Assembly: GCA_963845735.1 (NCBI GenBank)
Contig: CAWJTR010000014.1
Location: forward strand, 124,001-188,000
Source: AP-15 sp963845735
Lineage (GTDB): Bacteria > Pseudomonadota > Alphaproteobacteria > ATCC43930 > CGMCC-115725
Reading direction: 5' to 3'
DNA: 64,000 nt
Shown here: one piece after another, positions 55,640-64,000 of the stretch
Layout: each line of letters begins with the position of its first letter
Numbering within the stretch: position 1 is the stretch's first letter
Notes under the pieces: generated by a model
Told to the model about the DNA's origin: nothing
The model's input: the letters and a program-made list of their open reading frames with translations, nothing else
Database searches by the model: none
Translations under genes and position numbers: made by a program

Positions 55640-56416
55640 TCATCGGGCAAACAACGCCTGTGTGATCGCGTAATCGAAGAAGAGGATCAATATCGAGGCC
55701 GAGACCACTGCAGCGGTCGTCGCCTGGCCCACGCCTTGCGCCCCTCCTCTCGAATAATAGCCGTGATAGCAACCCATCAACGCCACGATAAATCCAAACG
55801 CGGCGGCTTTGACCAAGCCGGATACAACATCGCTGGTTTCGAGATATTGTTGGGTGCGGGCGAGATAGGCCGATGGATTAAAGCCGAACCTGTATACCCC
55901 GACAAGATACCCACCAAAGACACCGATGATATCGGCGACGACGACCAGGAGCGGCAAGGTCACCACGCCAGCAATCAAGCGCGGCAGCACCAGATAGCGC
56001 AATGGGTTGGTTGACAATGTTGTCAGCGCATCGATCTGGTCGGTGACGCGCATCGTGCCGATCTCCGCCGCCATTGCCGCGCCGACCCGGCCTGCGACCA
56101 TCAGCCCGGCGATCACCGGCCCTAGCTCGCGAGTCACCGACAAGACCACAACCGTCGCCACCGCGCCTTCGGCGGCAAATCGGCTAAAGCCGGTGTAGGA
56201 CTGGAGCGCCAGCACCATGCCGGTAAAGATCGCCGTCAACCCGACGACCGGCAGCGAGAAATAGCCAATATCGACCATCTGGCGCAGCATTGCGCGCGGA
56301 TAGAAGGGCGGTGAGAAAGCTGTCGCCAGTGCCATCCCGGCAAAATTGACGAGCCGCCCGGCCGCAGCGAGAAAGCCAAGAAAGGCAGCTCCGATCGAAG
56401 CGAGAAGCTTGATCAT
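55640..56416 (-). CDS. mlaE: MlaE-type ABC transporter permease
   Basis: A 258-residue permease with five or six hydrophobic segments. The family pattern is IGYFSLPVVGLTAIFTGMVL, then ELGPVIAGLMVAGRVGAAMA, EIGTMRVTDQIDAL and CYHGYYSRGGAQGVGQATTA. It is the membrane half of the MlaEF complex. The frame is intact. It starts inside the end of alr (4-base overlap), so alr, mlaE and mlaF are translationally linked. Confidence 0.93.
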   Translation of the reverse strand: MIKLLASIGAAFLGFLAAAGRLVNFAGMALATAFSPPFYPRAMLRQMVDIGYFSLPVVGLTAIFTGMVLALQSYTGFSRFAAEGAVATVVVLSVTRELGPVIAGLMVAGRVGAAMAAEIGTMRVTDQIDALTTLSTNPLRYLVLPRLIAGVVTLPLLVVVADIIGVFGGYLVGVYRFGFNPSAYLARTQQYLETSDVVSGLVKAAAFGFIVALMGCYHGYYSRGGAQGVGQATTAAVVSASILILFFDYAITQALFAR

Positions 56417-57537
56417 CCGGTCGATGCGCTCGCGGCGTTACGATAGATACGATGATAGCGCCGGCCAAGCGCAGTCAGAATTTCATAGCCTATCGTGCGG
56501 CCGTCGGCGGCGGCTGCGTCGACGCCGTAATCCTCTCCCAACAGCTCGATAAAGCGACCGGGCCGCGCCACCAGGGGGTCGACCGCTGTCACGTCAAATA
56601 CGGCGAGATCCATCGACACCCGGCCGACTAAGGGGACGCGGACCCCGCCGATGCGGCCCGATCCGCGATGGCTCAGCGAACGCAGCCATCCATCCGCGTA
56701 GCCGACCGCGACGGTCGCCAAGCGCCCCGCCGCCGCCATCACATGCGATGCACCGTAACCAACCGGCTGACCTGCGTCAACCTCGCGGATTTGCACGATT
56801 CTTGCGTCGAGACGGACAATCTGCCGCATCGGATTGGGCGCTCCGGCGAGCGGGTTGACGCCGTAGAGGGACGCCCCCGGGCGAACGAAATCGAAATGAA
56901 ACTCGCGCCCAAGAAAGATCCCCGACGATGCCGCGAGGCTGGCGGGCATATCGCCGAACCGGCCTCGCACCGTAGCGAAACGCGACCGCTGCTGGGAGTT
57001 CAACGGGTGAGCCGGCTCGTCGGCACAGGCGAGATGGCTGATCACGGCGCGCCAGCAGATCGCACTGAAGCAGCGGAGACCCTCCGCCAGCCGCTCGAAT
57101 TCGCGGAGTGTCAAGCCGAGCCTGGCCATTCCGGTGTCGACATGGAGCATCGCCGCCAGTGGCCCGTGCCTCGTGCCCGCCCGTCCCCAATCTTCGATCT
57201 GGCCCGGATCGTTAAGCACCGGAACGAGTGCGTGTTGGACGAATTCCACAGCCGACCCCGGAGCCGGGCCGTTAAGCACCGCGATCTCGAGCGGATCGGC
57301 GATTGCCGTGCGCAACGCCAACGCCTCGTCGAGCGTAGCGACGAAAAAGCGGCGGCATCCGCCCGCGGCGAGGGCGGTCGCGACCGCCGGAGCGCCCAGC
57401 CCATAGGCGTCGGCCTTGACCACGGCCGCACAGGCTGCGGGGGCGACCTGCCTAGCCAAATAGCGCCAATTCGCGACGATGCCCGCGAGGTCGATTTCGA
57501 GGACGCCGCCAGCGTACTCGGCGCGACCGATGGCCAT
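56413..57537 (-). CDS. alr: Alanine racemase
   Basis: A 374-residue PLP enzyme that makes D-alanine for peptidoglycan. The PLP lysine is in CAAVVKADAYGLGAPAV, the catalytic tyrosine in GQPVGYGASHVMAA, and VGRVSMDLAVFDVTAV and GYEILTALGRRYHRIY are the C-terminal landmarks. I chose ATG 57537 because it begins the conserved part; the purine-rich GGGGGCCGGGAGT precedes it. ATG 57552 and longer forms are possible. It is the first gene of the minus-strand block that reaches the SDR. Confidence 0.94.
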   Translation of the reverse strand: MAIGRAEYAGGVLEIDLAGIVANWRYLARQVAPAACAAVVKADAYGLGAPAVATALAAGGCRRFFVATLDEALALRTAIADPLEIAVLNGPAPGSAVEFVQHALVPVLNDPGQIEDWGRAGTRHGPLAAMLHVDTGMARLGLTLREFERLAEGLRCFSAICWRAVISHLACADEPAHPLNSQQRSRFATVRGRFGDMPASLAASSGIFLGREFHFDFVRPGASLYGVNPLAGAPNPMRQIVRLDARIVQIREVDAGQPVGYGASHVMAAAGRLATVAVGYADGWLRSLSHRGSGRIGGVRVPLVGRVSMDLAVFDVTAVDPLVARPGRFIELLGEDYGVDAAAADGRTIGYEILTALGRRYHRIYRNAASASTG

Positions 57538-57739
57538 ACTCCCGGCCCCCATCACCCGGCAGCAGTCGGACAAGGTATTGGTTGCCGTCTGCTACGATCC
57601 GCCGGTACAGGATCATGATTCGCGTCTCTTCGCCACTTCGTTCATGGGGGCGCGCAGCAAGGGTACGCCTTGGGAACGCCTGAGCCGGCGGAGCGACGAG
57701 ATATGACGCTGCGGCAGCGAGCCAGCACGGGAGAACGCG

Positions 57740-60042
57740 ATGGCAATAGTTCACTCTGGCATCGGCGACCGGCCGAAACGGCGTGAGGATTTTCGGTTTC
57801 TTACCGGCCAAGGTGCCTATCTCGATGATCTCGCTTTCGACGGTCTGACTCATGCGATCATGCTGCGGTCGCCCCATGCCCATGCGCGGATCGACGCCAT
57901 CGACACGCGGGCGGCTCAGGCGAGCGGGAGTACTGGCTGTCCTGACCGCCGCGGACGCCCACGCGGACGGGCTGCAACCGCTGCGGCCAACAGCAGAAGC
58001 CAATGTTCAGACCGGCGAGAAATTCGCCTTCGCGCTGCAGCCCGTCTTGGCTGCGGACAAGGTTCGCTATGTTGGCGAGCCAGTGGCGCTGATCGTCGCA
58101 GAGACCCGCGCTCAGGCCCTCGACGCCGCCGAGCTGGTCGCAGTGGATTACGCTGCATTGCCGGCGGTCACCAGCGCTGCCGCCGCTCGCGCACCGGGGG
58201 CGCCGCAGATTGCGGCCGAGGTGCCGGACAATGTTTGTTTCGGATGGCACACCGGCGACACGGCGAGGGTCGACGCCGCCTTTGCCGCGGCGGCTCATGT
58301 GGTCGAGGTCAACCTGGACAATCACCGCATCGTCACAAACCCGATGGAGCCGCGCGGAGTGATCGGAATCTGGGACGCAGAACGCTGCCGCTACACGGCG
58401 TATGTATCGAGCCAGAGCATCCACGCCACCCGCGACAATACGGCCCGTGCGCTCGGGGTGCCTCCGGCGGCGGTTAGGTTCATCGCCCCGGATGTCGGCG
58501 GCGGCTTTGGCGCCAAAAATTTCGTCTATCCCGAGCACGTGCTGACATTGTGGGCGGCCAAGCGAGTCGGCCGCCCGGTCAAATGGATCGCCACCCGCAG
58601 CGAAGTTTTCATCGCCGACCATCAGGCGCGGGACCAGCGCGCCGCGGCGGCCCTAGCGCTCGATGCGGACGGCCGCTTTCTGGCGCTGCGGGTCGCCAGC
58701 ATCGCCAATGTCGGGGCGTATTTGGTCAGCTCCGGCGGGGTACAGACGTTTCAGTATGTGCATCTGCCGGGCACGGTCTATCGTATCCCGGCGGTAGCAT
58801 TGCAGGTCGCCGGGGTGCTCACCAATACCGCACCGATCGGCGTCACTCGGGGCCCAGGCTTTGCGGAGGCCGTTAACATCATCGAGCGGCTGATCGATGC
58901 GGCGGCCAGGCAATGCGGTTTCGAGCGCGCCCAGCTCCGCCGTCTCAACATGATCCCGGCCGCGGCGATGCCTGTCACCAACGCCTTCGGCAACAAGATC
59001 GACAGTGGCGCCTTCCCGGACACTTTCGATTGCGCCCTGGCCGGCGCCGATGTCGCGGGGTTTGCCGGGCGGCGCAGCGAGAGTGAGGCGAAGGGATTGC
59101 TGCGCGGCCTCGGCTTTGCCTATCACATCAAGGCGACCGGCGGCTCGCCAAACGAAAATGTCGATATCCGCTTTGAAGAGGACGGGACCGTGTCCCTGAT
59201 CACGGGCACCCAGACCATCGGGCAGGGCCACGAGACGACCTTTCCGCAAATCCTGGCCGATCGCCTGGGATTGCCGAATGAGCGCATCCGCCTCGTTCAG
59301 GGCGACACCGATCTGATTCCGGCCGGCGGCGGGCACGGCAGCTCGCGCGCGACCTATATGGGCGGCACGGCGATCTGGCGTGCTTCCGACGAGATCATCG
59401 CCAAGGGGATCCGCATCGCCGCCGAGGCGCTGGAAGTGGCCGAAGCCGACATTCGCTTCGCGGACGGCAGTTTCGTTGTCACCGGGACCGACCGCGGGTT
59501 GCCGCTGCTCGATGTCGCCGCGATCGGGCGTGACAAGGGCATGCCGCTCGACACCTATCATTATTGGACGCGGGAATGGATGACTTTTCCCAACGGCGCC
59601 CATGTCGTCGAGGTCGAGATCGACCGCGATACCGCTCAGGTCATCCTAGCGCGCTATACGGCTGTCGACGATTATGGCGTCTTGGTCAACCCGATGATCG
59701 CCGCCGGCCAAGCCCACGGCGCGATCGCACAGGGCATCGGGCAAGCGCTGCTCGAACACGCGGTCTACGACCCTGGTTCGGGCCAGCTGATCGCCGGCTC
59801 GTTGATGGATTATGCGCTGCCGCGCGCCGACGATCTGCCGTTCTACGATCTCGGCTTCAACCCGACGCGCTGCACGACCAACCCTCTCGGCGTCAAGGGC
59901 TGCGGCGAAGCCGGTGCCGTCGCCGCCTTTCCGGCTATCTCCAACGCGATTCTCGACGCTCTTGCGCCTCTCCGGCGTCACCGACCTAACCGGTCCGGCT
60001 ACCCCGGGAGCGATCTGGCGGCGGATCGGCGGATGCGGCTGA
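57740..60042 (+). CDS. Xanthine dehydrogenase/CoxL-family molybdenum-binding subunit, two frameshifts
   Basis: A large molybdopterin subunit of about 767 residues. It begins RPKRREDFRFLTGQGAYLDD. After RIDAIDTRA (about 57910) the frame changes to GVLAVLTAADAHADG and remains open to about 59960: APDVGGGFGAKNFVYPEHV, ITGTQTIGQGHETTFPQIL and the catalytic glutamate in KGCGEAGAVAAFPAI. It then shifts again to LSGVTDLTGPATPGAIWRR with a stop at 60042. Neither CoxS nor CoxM is adjacent. The CO-dehydrogenase loop (VAYRCSFR) is not present. The protein probably oxidises an aldehyde or N-heterocycle. The arginine loop reads RGPGFAEAVNI where AGRPEA is more usual. Confidence 0.85.
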
Positions 60043-60566
60043 TGATCAACGGCTCGGGCTCGGCGTCGTCAGAAAGCCGGTCGGGGGCAGCAAGGTTGAA
60101 AGGCGGACAGCCGCCAAACCTTGCGTGAGAGCGGTGCGATCGGCCGGTGAGGGACCGACAGGGTCGGCGGCGCCGATCTAGGTCAAGGCGAAGAGGGCTG
60201 GGACACGATCTCGCCTCAGGCTGACTACGTAAATCAGGCCAGGGTCGCCTTATGAGCCGCCGGCGGATGGGCCCGCCGAGGTGCAAGCGAGGTTCGACCC
60301 GGCTTTATCCAAGTGTGGAAGTTCATCATCGCGAACGGCATGAACGATTCGTTCCTCGGGTTGGCCCGCCGCTACGATGGCCCCAACTATGCCGCCGACG
60401 ATCGCAGCGGCAAGCCGCAGCGCTTCTATCAGGGCCACGCCAATAGAGACACTCGTGCCGCGTGATTATGCCGGCTTAACGCGGGCCGGCGAAAGCCGTT
60501 GCGGGTGGCGGCATTTGGCGTTAACCCCTAAGCTTTCACAGCGCGACAGGCAGCATCGGTTCTCGG
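60043..60566. other. Intergenic region with one short protein fragment
   Basis: These 524 bases separate the molybdenum subunit from minC. Apart from the 53-codon fragment at 60307-60465 I see no gene. The last 100 bases must hold the minC promoter. Confidence 0.5.
60307..60465 (+). pseudogene. Fragment of an unidentified protein, possibly muramidase-related
   Basis: A 52-residue stretch ending in TGA reads IQVWKFIIANGMNDSFLGLA, then RRYDGPNYAADDRSGKPQRF and YQGHANRDTRAA. The spacing FI..NG......LARRY.GP.YA is reminiscent of the C-terminus of N-acetylmuramidase-type phage lysozymes. No complete domain, start or ribosome-binding site is present. The amino-acid composition is protein-like, so I treat it as a gene fragment; the similarity is a weak impression. 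Confidence 0.3.
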
Positions 60567-61268
60567 ATGGCGGGCAATCTCGTGCAGGGCGCGGTATTCA
60601 CCGTTATGGTGGTGCGCGCCGGATTGTTGCGTGATGCCGCCTTCGAGCAGGACCTCGCCGAGCAGATCCGCCGCAGCCCGCGCTTTTTTCTGAATGCGCC
60701 GGTAGTGCTCGACCTCAAGGGTGCCGACGGATTCTCGGGTGCCGATGGATTGGTCGAGGCGAAGGAGGTGCTCCGCCGCCACACCTTGACCTTGGTCGGG
60801 GTGCAGAACGCATCGCCTGCGCAGGTCGAGGCCGCCTCTCTAGTTGGGCTCGCGAGCTTCGCACCGAATTCGGCGCAGCCGAACCGGCGGCGCCCGCCTG
60901 AGCCGGCTTCCGCTGGTCCCCAGCCCGGCCGCGAGGCCGCAGCAAAGACGCGCCTGGTGACCCAGCCGGTGCGCTCGGGGACGCAGATCTACGCGCGCGG
61001 CGCCGATCTGATCGTCATCGCCGCGGTCAGCCCCGGCGCCGAGATCATGGCCGACGGCAATATCCATGTATATGGCGCTCTGCGCGGCCGAGCGCTCGCC
61101 GGCGCCGGCGGCGATACCGAGGCGCGAATCTTTTGCAACCGGTTCGAGGCCGAGCTCGTCAGCATCGCCGGGCATTATCTGGTCAGCGAACAAATGCCTG
61201 CGGCGGAACGGGGCTTTCCGGTGCAGATCACGCTCGTTGACGACCGGTTGACCATCACGCGAAATTGA
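60567..61268 (+). CDS. minC: Septum site-determining protein MinC
   Basis: A 233-residue inhibitor of FtsZ assembly at cell poles. The N-terminal domain holds FFLNAPVVLDLKG, then an Ala/Pro-rich linker. The C-terminal domain has VRSGTQIYARGADLIVIAAV, SPGAEIMADGNIHVYGALRG and GDTEARIFCNRFEAELVSIA, the beta-helix that binds MinD. First gene of the min operon; intact. Confidence 0.94.
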   Translation: MAGNLVQGAVFTVMVVRAGLLRDAAFEQDLAEQIRRSPRFFLNAPVVLDLKGADGFSGADGLVEAKEVLRRHTLTLVGVQNASPAQVEAASLVGLASFAPNSAQPNRRRPPEPASAGPQPGREAAAKTRLVTQPVRSGTQIYARGADLIVIAAVSPGAEIMADGNIHVYGALRGRALAGAGGDTEARIFCNRFEAELVSIAGHYLVSEQMPAAERGFPVQITLVDDRLTITRN

Positions 61269-61394
61269 CGCTGATCTTTAGGCGGGCGTCGTTAGTGGGA
61301 CGGCGACCTAGCGCCGCTGCTCGGGCCGCCGCCAAATTCGGTTCGGCGCCAAATTCAGTTCGACGCCAGCGGGCGGGGGAGAGGGGAGGTCTGT

Positions 61395-62210
61395 TTGGCA
61401 GCAAAAGTCATTGTGCTCACTTCCGGGAAGGGGGGCGTCGGCAAGACCACCAGTGCCGCCGCCGTCGCGGCCGGGTTGGCTCTACGCGGCCATCGCACGG
61501 TCGTCATCGATTTTGACGTGGGCCTTCGTAACCTCGACTTGATCATGGGTTGCGAGCGCCGGGTGGTCTTTGATTTCATCAATGTCATCAACGGCGACGC
61601 CAAACTCAACCAGGCGCTGATCAAGGACAGGCGCAACGACAGCCTCTATGTCTTTCCGACCTCGCAGACGCGCGATAAGGATGCGTTGAAGCGCGAGGGG
61701 GTAGAGCGGGTGCTCGATGAACTCAAAGAAAGCTTCGACTACATCGTCTGCGATAGCCCGGCCGGGATCGAGCATGGCGCGATCACCGCGCTCTATTTCG
61801 CCGACGAGGCGATTATCGTCACCAACCCCGAGGTCTCCTCGGTCCGCGACAGCGACCGCATCATCGGTATCCTCGCCTCGAAGTCGCGGCGCGCCGAGCA
61901 CAATATGGATCCGGTCGCGATCCATCTGCTGTTGACCCGCTATTCGCCCGAACGGGTCGAGAAGGGCGAGATGCTGGCGATCGAAGACGTCAAGGAAATC
62001 CTGTCGATCCCGTTGCTCGGCGTGATCCCGGAATCGGAATCGGTGCTGCGCGCCTCGAACACCGGGACCCCGGTGGTGTTCGACGATCAGAGCCCAGCCG
62101 GCCAAGCCTATCATGACGCCGTCGCCCGGCTGCTCGGCGAGCAGCGCGAGCTGCGCTTTCTGAAGCCCGAGCGCCGCAGCTTTTTCCGCAGCCTGTTCGG
62201 TAGGGCGTGA
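61395..62210 (+). CDS. minD: Septum site-determining ATPase MinD
   Basis: A 271-residue ParA-family ATPase that recruits MinC to the membrane and oscillates with MinE. The deviant Walker A is SGKGGVGKTTSAAAV, then DFDVGLRNLDLIMGCERRVV and YIVCDSPAGIEHGA. The C-terminus FFRSLFG is amphipathic for membrane binding. It starts with TTG (61395) preceded by GAGGGGAGG. The 126-base gap after minC has no other coding signal. The gene overlaps minE by one base. Confidence 0.96.
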   Translation: MAAKVIVLTSGKGGVGKTTSAAAVAAGLALRGHRTVVIDFDVGLRNLDLIMGCERRVVFDFINVINGDAKLNQALIKDRRNDSLYVFPTSQTRDKDALKREGVERVLDELKESFDYIVCDSPAGIEHGAITALYFADEAIIVTNPEVSSVRDSDRIIGILASKSRRAEHNMDPVAIHLLLTRYSPERVEKGEMLAIEDVKEILSIPLLGVIPESESVLRASNTGTPVVFDDQSPAGQAYHDAVARLLGEQRELRFLKPERRSFFRSLFGRA

Positions 62211-62566
62211 TGGGCCTCCTCGGTTTTCTGTTCCCGGAGCGCCGAAACACGGCCGTCATCGCCCGCGACCGGCTGAAGATCGTGCTCGCCCACGAGCGGG
62301 CGAGCCGCGCGGCGCCCGACTTTTTGCCCGCGCTGCAAAAAGATCTGCTCGACGTCGTCGGCCGTTATGTCGAAATCCGCGATGAGATGCTGCGCGTCAA
62401 TGTCGGCCGATCGGGCGAGACTTCGCTGCTCGAAATCAACGTCGAAATCGACGGCGCCAAGGTCAGGCCGGTCAAGAACGGCGCGGCTGCCGACGAGAAG
62501 CCAAAGGTTGTACTGGGCCCGAGGCCTGATCCCGGCTCGCACCCGCCCTGGGTCAAGCCCAGCTAG
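62210..62566 (+). CDS. minE: Cell division topological specificity factor MinE
   Basis: A 118-residue MinE: GFLFPERRNTAVIARDRLKI gives the N-terminal membrane-targeting and MinD-binding helix, VLAHERASRAAPDFLPALQK the next segment, and VEIRDEMLRVNVGRSGETSL and LEINVEID the C-terminal dimer domain. It stimulates MinD ATPase. The C-terminus is about 25 residues longer than in E. coli (a Pro/Lys-rich tail), which is common in alphaproteobacteria. The ATG overlaps the minD stop. Confidence 0.94.
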   Translation: MGLLGFLFPERRNTAVIARDRLKIVLAHERASRAAPDFLPALQKDLLDVVGRYVEIRDEMLRVNVGRSGETSLLEINVEIDGAKVRPVKNGAAADEKPKVVLGPRPDPGSHPPWVKPS

Positions 62567-62597
62567 CCGGCGTCAAACTCGGAGAGGAGAGTGAAAC

Positions 62598-63290
62598 ATG
62601 GCGACATTCGTGCTGATCCACGGCGCGTATCAGGGCGGTTGGATCTGGAAACCAACGGCCAGCCGGCTCAGGGAAGCGCGGCACCTCGTTTATACCCCGT
62701 CGCTCGACGGCTGCGCCGACCGGCGGCATCAGTTGCGGCCGGGGATCACCGTCGAGACGCACGCCGCCGAGATAGCCGAACTGCTGTTCTATGAAGATTT
62801 GAGCGATGTCGTGCTGGCCGGCACTAGCTCCGGCGGCATGGTATTGTGCCGGGCTGCCGAGCTGGCGCGCGAGCGAATCGGGCGGCTGATTTTTATCGAC
62901 GCGCTGGCATTGCTCGACGGCGAGCGGATCGCCCAGATCGTGAACCGTCCGACACCGCGGGTCACCACCGCTCTTGCGGTCGGACCGTCACGCGAAGATG
63001 CCGAAAACCGCAGCTTCGCCGACCTCGACCAGGCGACGCGCGCCTTTGCCCTCGCCCGCTATACGCCGCACCCGATCGCCGCGATGGAGGAGCCGGTCTC
63101 CCTGACAAGCTTCTGGTCACAGCCGTGGAAGGCAACGGTGATCCGCTGCTGTCGGGCCGCCAATCCGGGGGAAGCCCACCAGCGCCGCACCGCCGAAAAG
63201 CTCGGCGCCAAATATCTCGAGATCGACACCGGCCACTACCCGATGCTGTCCGATCCGGACCTGCTGGCGCCGCTGTTGATGGCTGGATGA
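62598..63290 (+). CDS. Alpha/beta hydrolase
   Basis: A 230-residue serine hydrolase related to salicylate esterase/hydroxynitrile lyase-type enzymes. TFVLIHGAYQGGWIWKP holds the oxyanion-hole HG, VLAGTSSGGMVLCRA the nucleophilic serine, and EIDTGHYPMLSDPDLL the catalytic histidine. The acid residue is probably an Asp or Glu of the C-terminal part. It follows minE by about 30 bases on the same strand. The substrate is unknown. Confidence 0.85.
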   Translation: MATFVLIHGAYQGGWIWKPTASRLREARHLVYTPSLDGCADRRHQLRPGITVETHAAEIAELLFYEDLSDVVLAGTSSGGMVLCRAAELARERIGRLIFIDALALLDGERIAQIVNRPTPRVTTALAVGPSREDAENRSFADLDQATRAFALARYTPHPIAAMEEPVSLTSFWSQPWKATVIRCCRAANPGEAHQRRTAEKLGAKYLEIDTGHYPMLSDPDLLAPLLMAG

Positions 63291-63331
63291 CGGCGGGTTG
63301 GCAGGAGATCGCGGGAGGATTCGCCGTTTAA

Positions 63332-63637
63332 TCACAGGCGCTGCTGAGGCGCGCGGACAGATGGCCGCCGGGCGCTTATATCGCGAGCCTCGAAGACGAT
63401 CGCGGCTCCCCTAGTAATGGCGGCGATCATCGCCCCGAACTCGTCGGCAAAAATCTCGAACGAGATCGGCCGAGCCGGGATCGCGGCGATGACCTCATGG
63501 GCAAAGCTTTCGTAATCGGCGACCCCGGCTTTGCGCATCAATGACGGGTTGGTGGTAGAACCCTTGACCAGCGGGTTTTTCGCCATCGCCAACATGCCGG
63601 CGAGATCGGCGCCGTCGGCAAATATCTTTACCGTCAA
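63332..63637 (-). pseudogene. Truncated transaldolase/fructose-6-phosphate aldolase-like remnant
   Basis: The N-terminal part is clear: TVKIFADGADLAGMLAMAKN, PLVKGSTTNPSLMRKAGVAD, YESFAHEV and PISFEIFADEF. It is the start of the transaldolase-like TIM barrel, but about 70 residues in (near 63425) the sequence loses similarity, and the frame ends after about 100 residues, short of the roughly 210-230 of the family and without the catalytic lysine region. It begins with TTG at 63637, and the conserved frame may extend a little upstream (SKRLADL). It is probably a deletion remnant, since the alpha/beta hydrolase ends 42 bases away. Confidence 0.6.
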
Positions 63638-63845
63638 GTCGGCGAGCCGCTTGCTTGGAACGCTTCGGACAAGGGCGTCACCCTGTGCGGCGCGGGCTGC
63701 GGGATCACGACCACGACCCCGTATTCAGGATCCTCTCCTCGCTCGGCTCACCCGGCTCGAGCGATCGTCAAGCGCCTGCCGACCCCGAACCGTCAGGCGG
63801 CTCGCTTCGGTCAGGCCTGTTGGCGGCATGAACGCCACGACCCCG

Positions 63846-63998
63846 TCAACCACGCTCCTCCGGGCGCATCCGCAATAGCTCGGTTAGGGCGGAGGCCCGG
63901 GCGGCGCGGCGAAGATCGTGGATCAGAGCGAGACTAGCTTCGATCTGCGCATCGCCGAGCTGCGCATGCGGCGCCAGGGCGCGGTATTTGGCGTCGAT
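63846..63998 (-). CDS. C-terminal fragment of a gene cut by the window edge
   Basis: The last 51 codons of a minus-strand gene run from the window's right edge to TGA at 63846: KYRALAPHAQLGDAQIEASL, ALIHDLRRAARASALTELLR, MRPEERG. The style, a hydrophilic helical tail ending in an Arg/Glu-rich stretch, is like the C-terminus of MmgE/PrpD or similar enzymes, but this is only an impression. The rest lies beyond 64000. Confidence 0.4.
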   Translation of the reverse strand: MDAKYRALAPHAQLGDAQIEASLALIHDLRRAARASALTELLRMRPEERG

Positions 63999-64000
63999 GT

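Overview
The window reads as chromosomal DNA of a high-GC alphaproteobacterium, most likely from or near the Rhodospirillales. The evidence is gene content: divK-pleD, eipB (DUF1849), a minCDE operon, the run HDAC-like/xseB/ispA/dxs/tlyA, and a long block alr/mlaE/mlaF/radA/cvpA/purF. This is mostly core metabolism and cell-envelope biology. I see no phage, plasmid, IS element, CRISPR array or rRNA. There is one tRNA, tRNA-Glu(CTC).

Layout. 1-4182: end of gltB, a pair of duplicated ABC substrate-binding genes (one broken), then gltD. 4230-11593: outer-membrane lipid gene mlaA, small secreted proteins, a hemolysin-III-like membrane protein, a glutathione-transferase/maleylacetoacetate isomerase, threonine aldolase, a MaoC hydratase and a CaiB-type CoA transferase. 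11613-13552 (minus strand): a three-gene cluster of a ChaB-domain protein, a 376-residue protein of unknown function, and a UGSC-type selenoprotein whose selenocysteine codon is an in-frame TGA at 11868-11870. 13617-15300: tRNA-Glu, yajQ and an epimerase. 15431-22828: glycosyltransferase, DUF423, an HDAC-like hydrolase, the isoprenoid genes ispA and dxs with xseB and tlyA, and DUF2461. 23200-29135: a single-domain receiver, a capsule-export-type gene, a PhyH oxygenase, a core MetE-like enzyme and a beta-propeller. 29257-37237: panE, purC, a thioesterase, an abasic-site peptidase, a GMC oxidoreductase and glycogen phosphorylase. 37712-44765: pleD, divK, ROK kinase, dinB, eipB and aspS. 44942-50317: YfgM-like/bamB/der, then four small secreted or envelope proteins. 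50333-57537: a minus-strand block from alr to an SDR. 57740-64000: an orphan molybdenum hydroxylase subunit, minCDE, a hydrolase, and a truncated transaldolase-like remnant at the right edge.

The most interesting system is the UGSC selenoprotein. A stop-to-stop reading would end the gene at residue 98. Reading the TGA as selenocysteine gives a continuous 183-residue protein that carries on in the same frame with family-like sequence (GSCTSCC) to a TAA at 11613.

A second overall feature is data quality. At least a dozen otherwise well-conserved genes, among them essential aspS, ispA and purC, are broken by single-base frameshifts, often at or near short homopolymers. This looks more like uncorrected assembly indels than gene decay. 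The degenerate ABC substrate-binding copy, the PhyH stop codon and the transaldolase remnant could be genuine decay. The TGA in the selenoprotein is not a frameshift, so this problem does not explain it.
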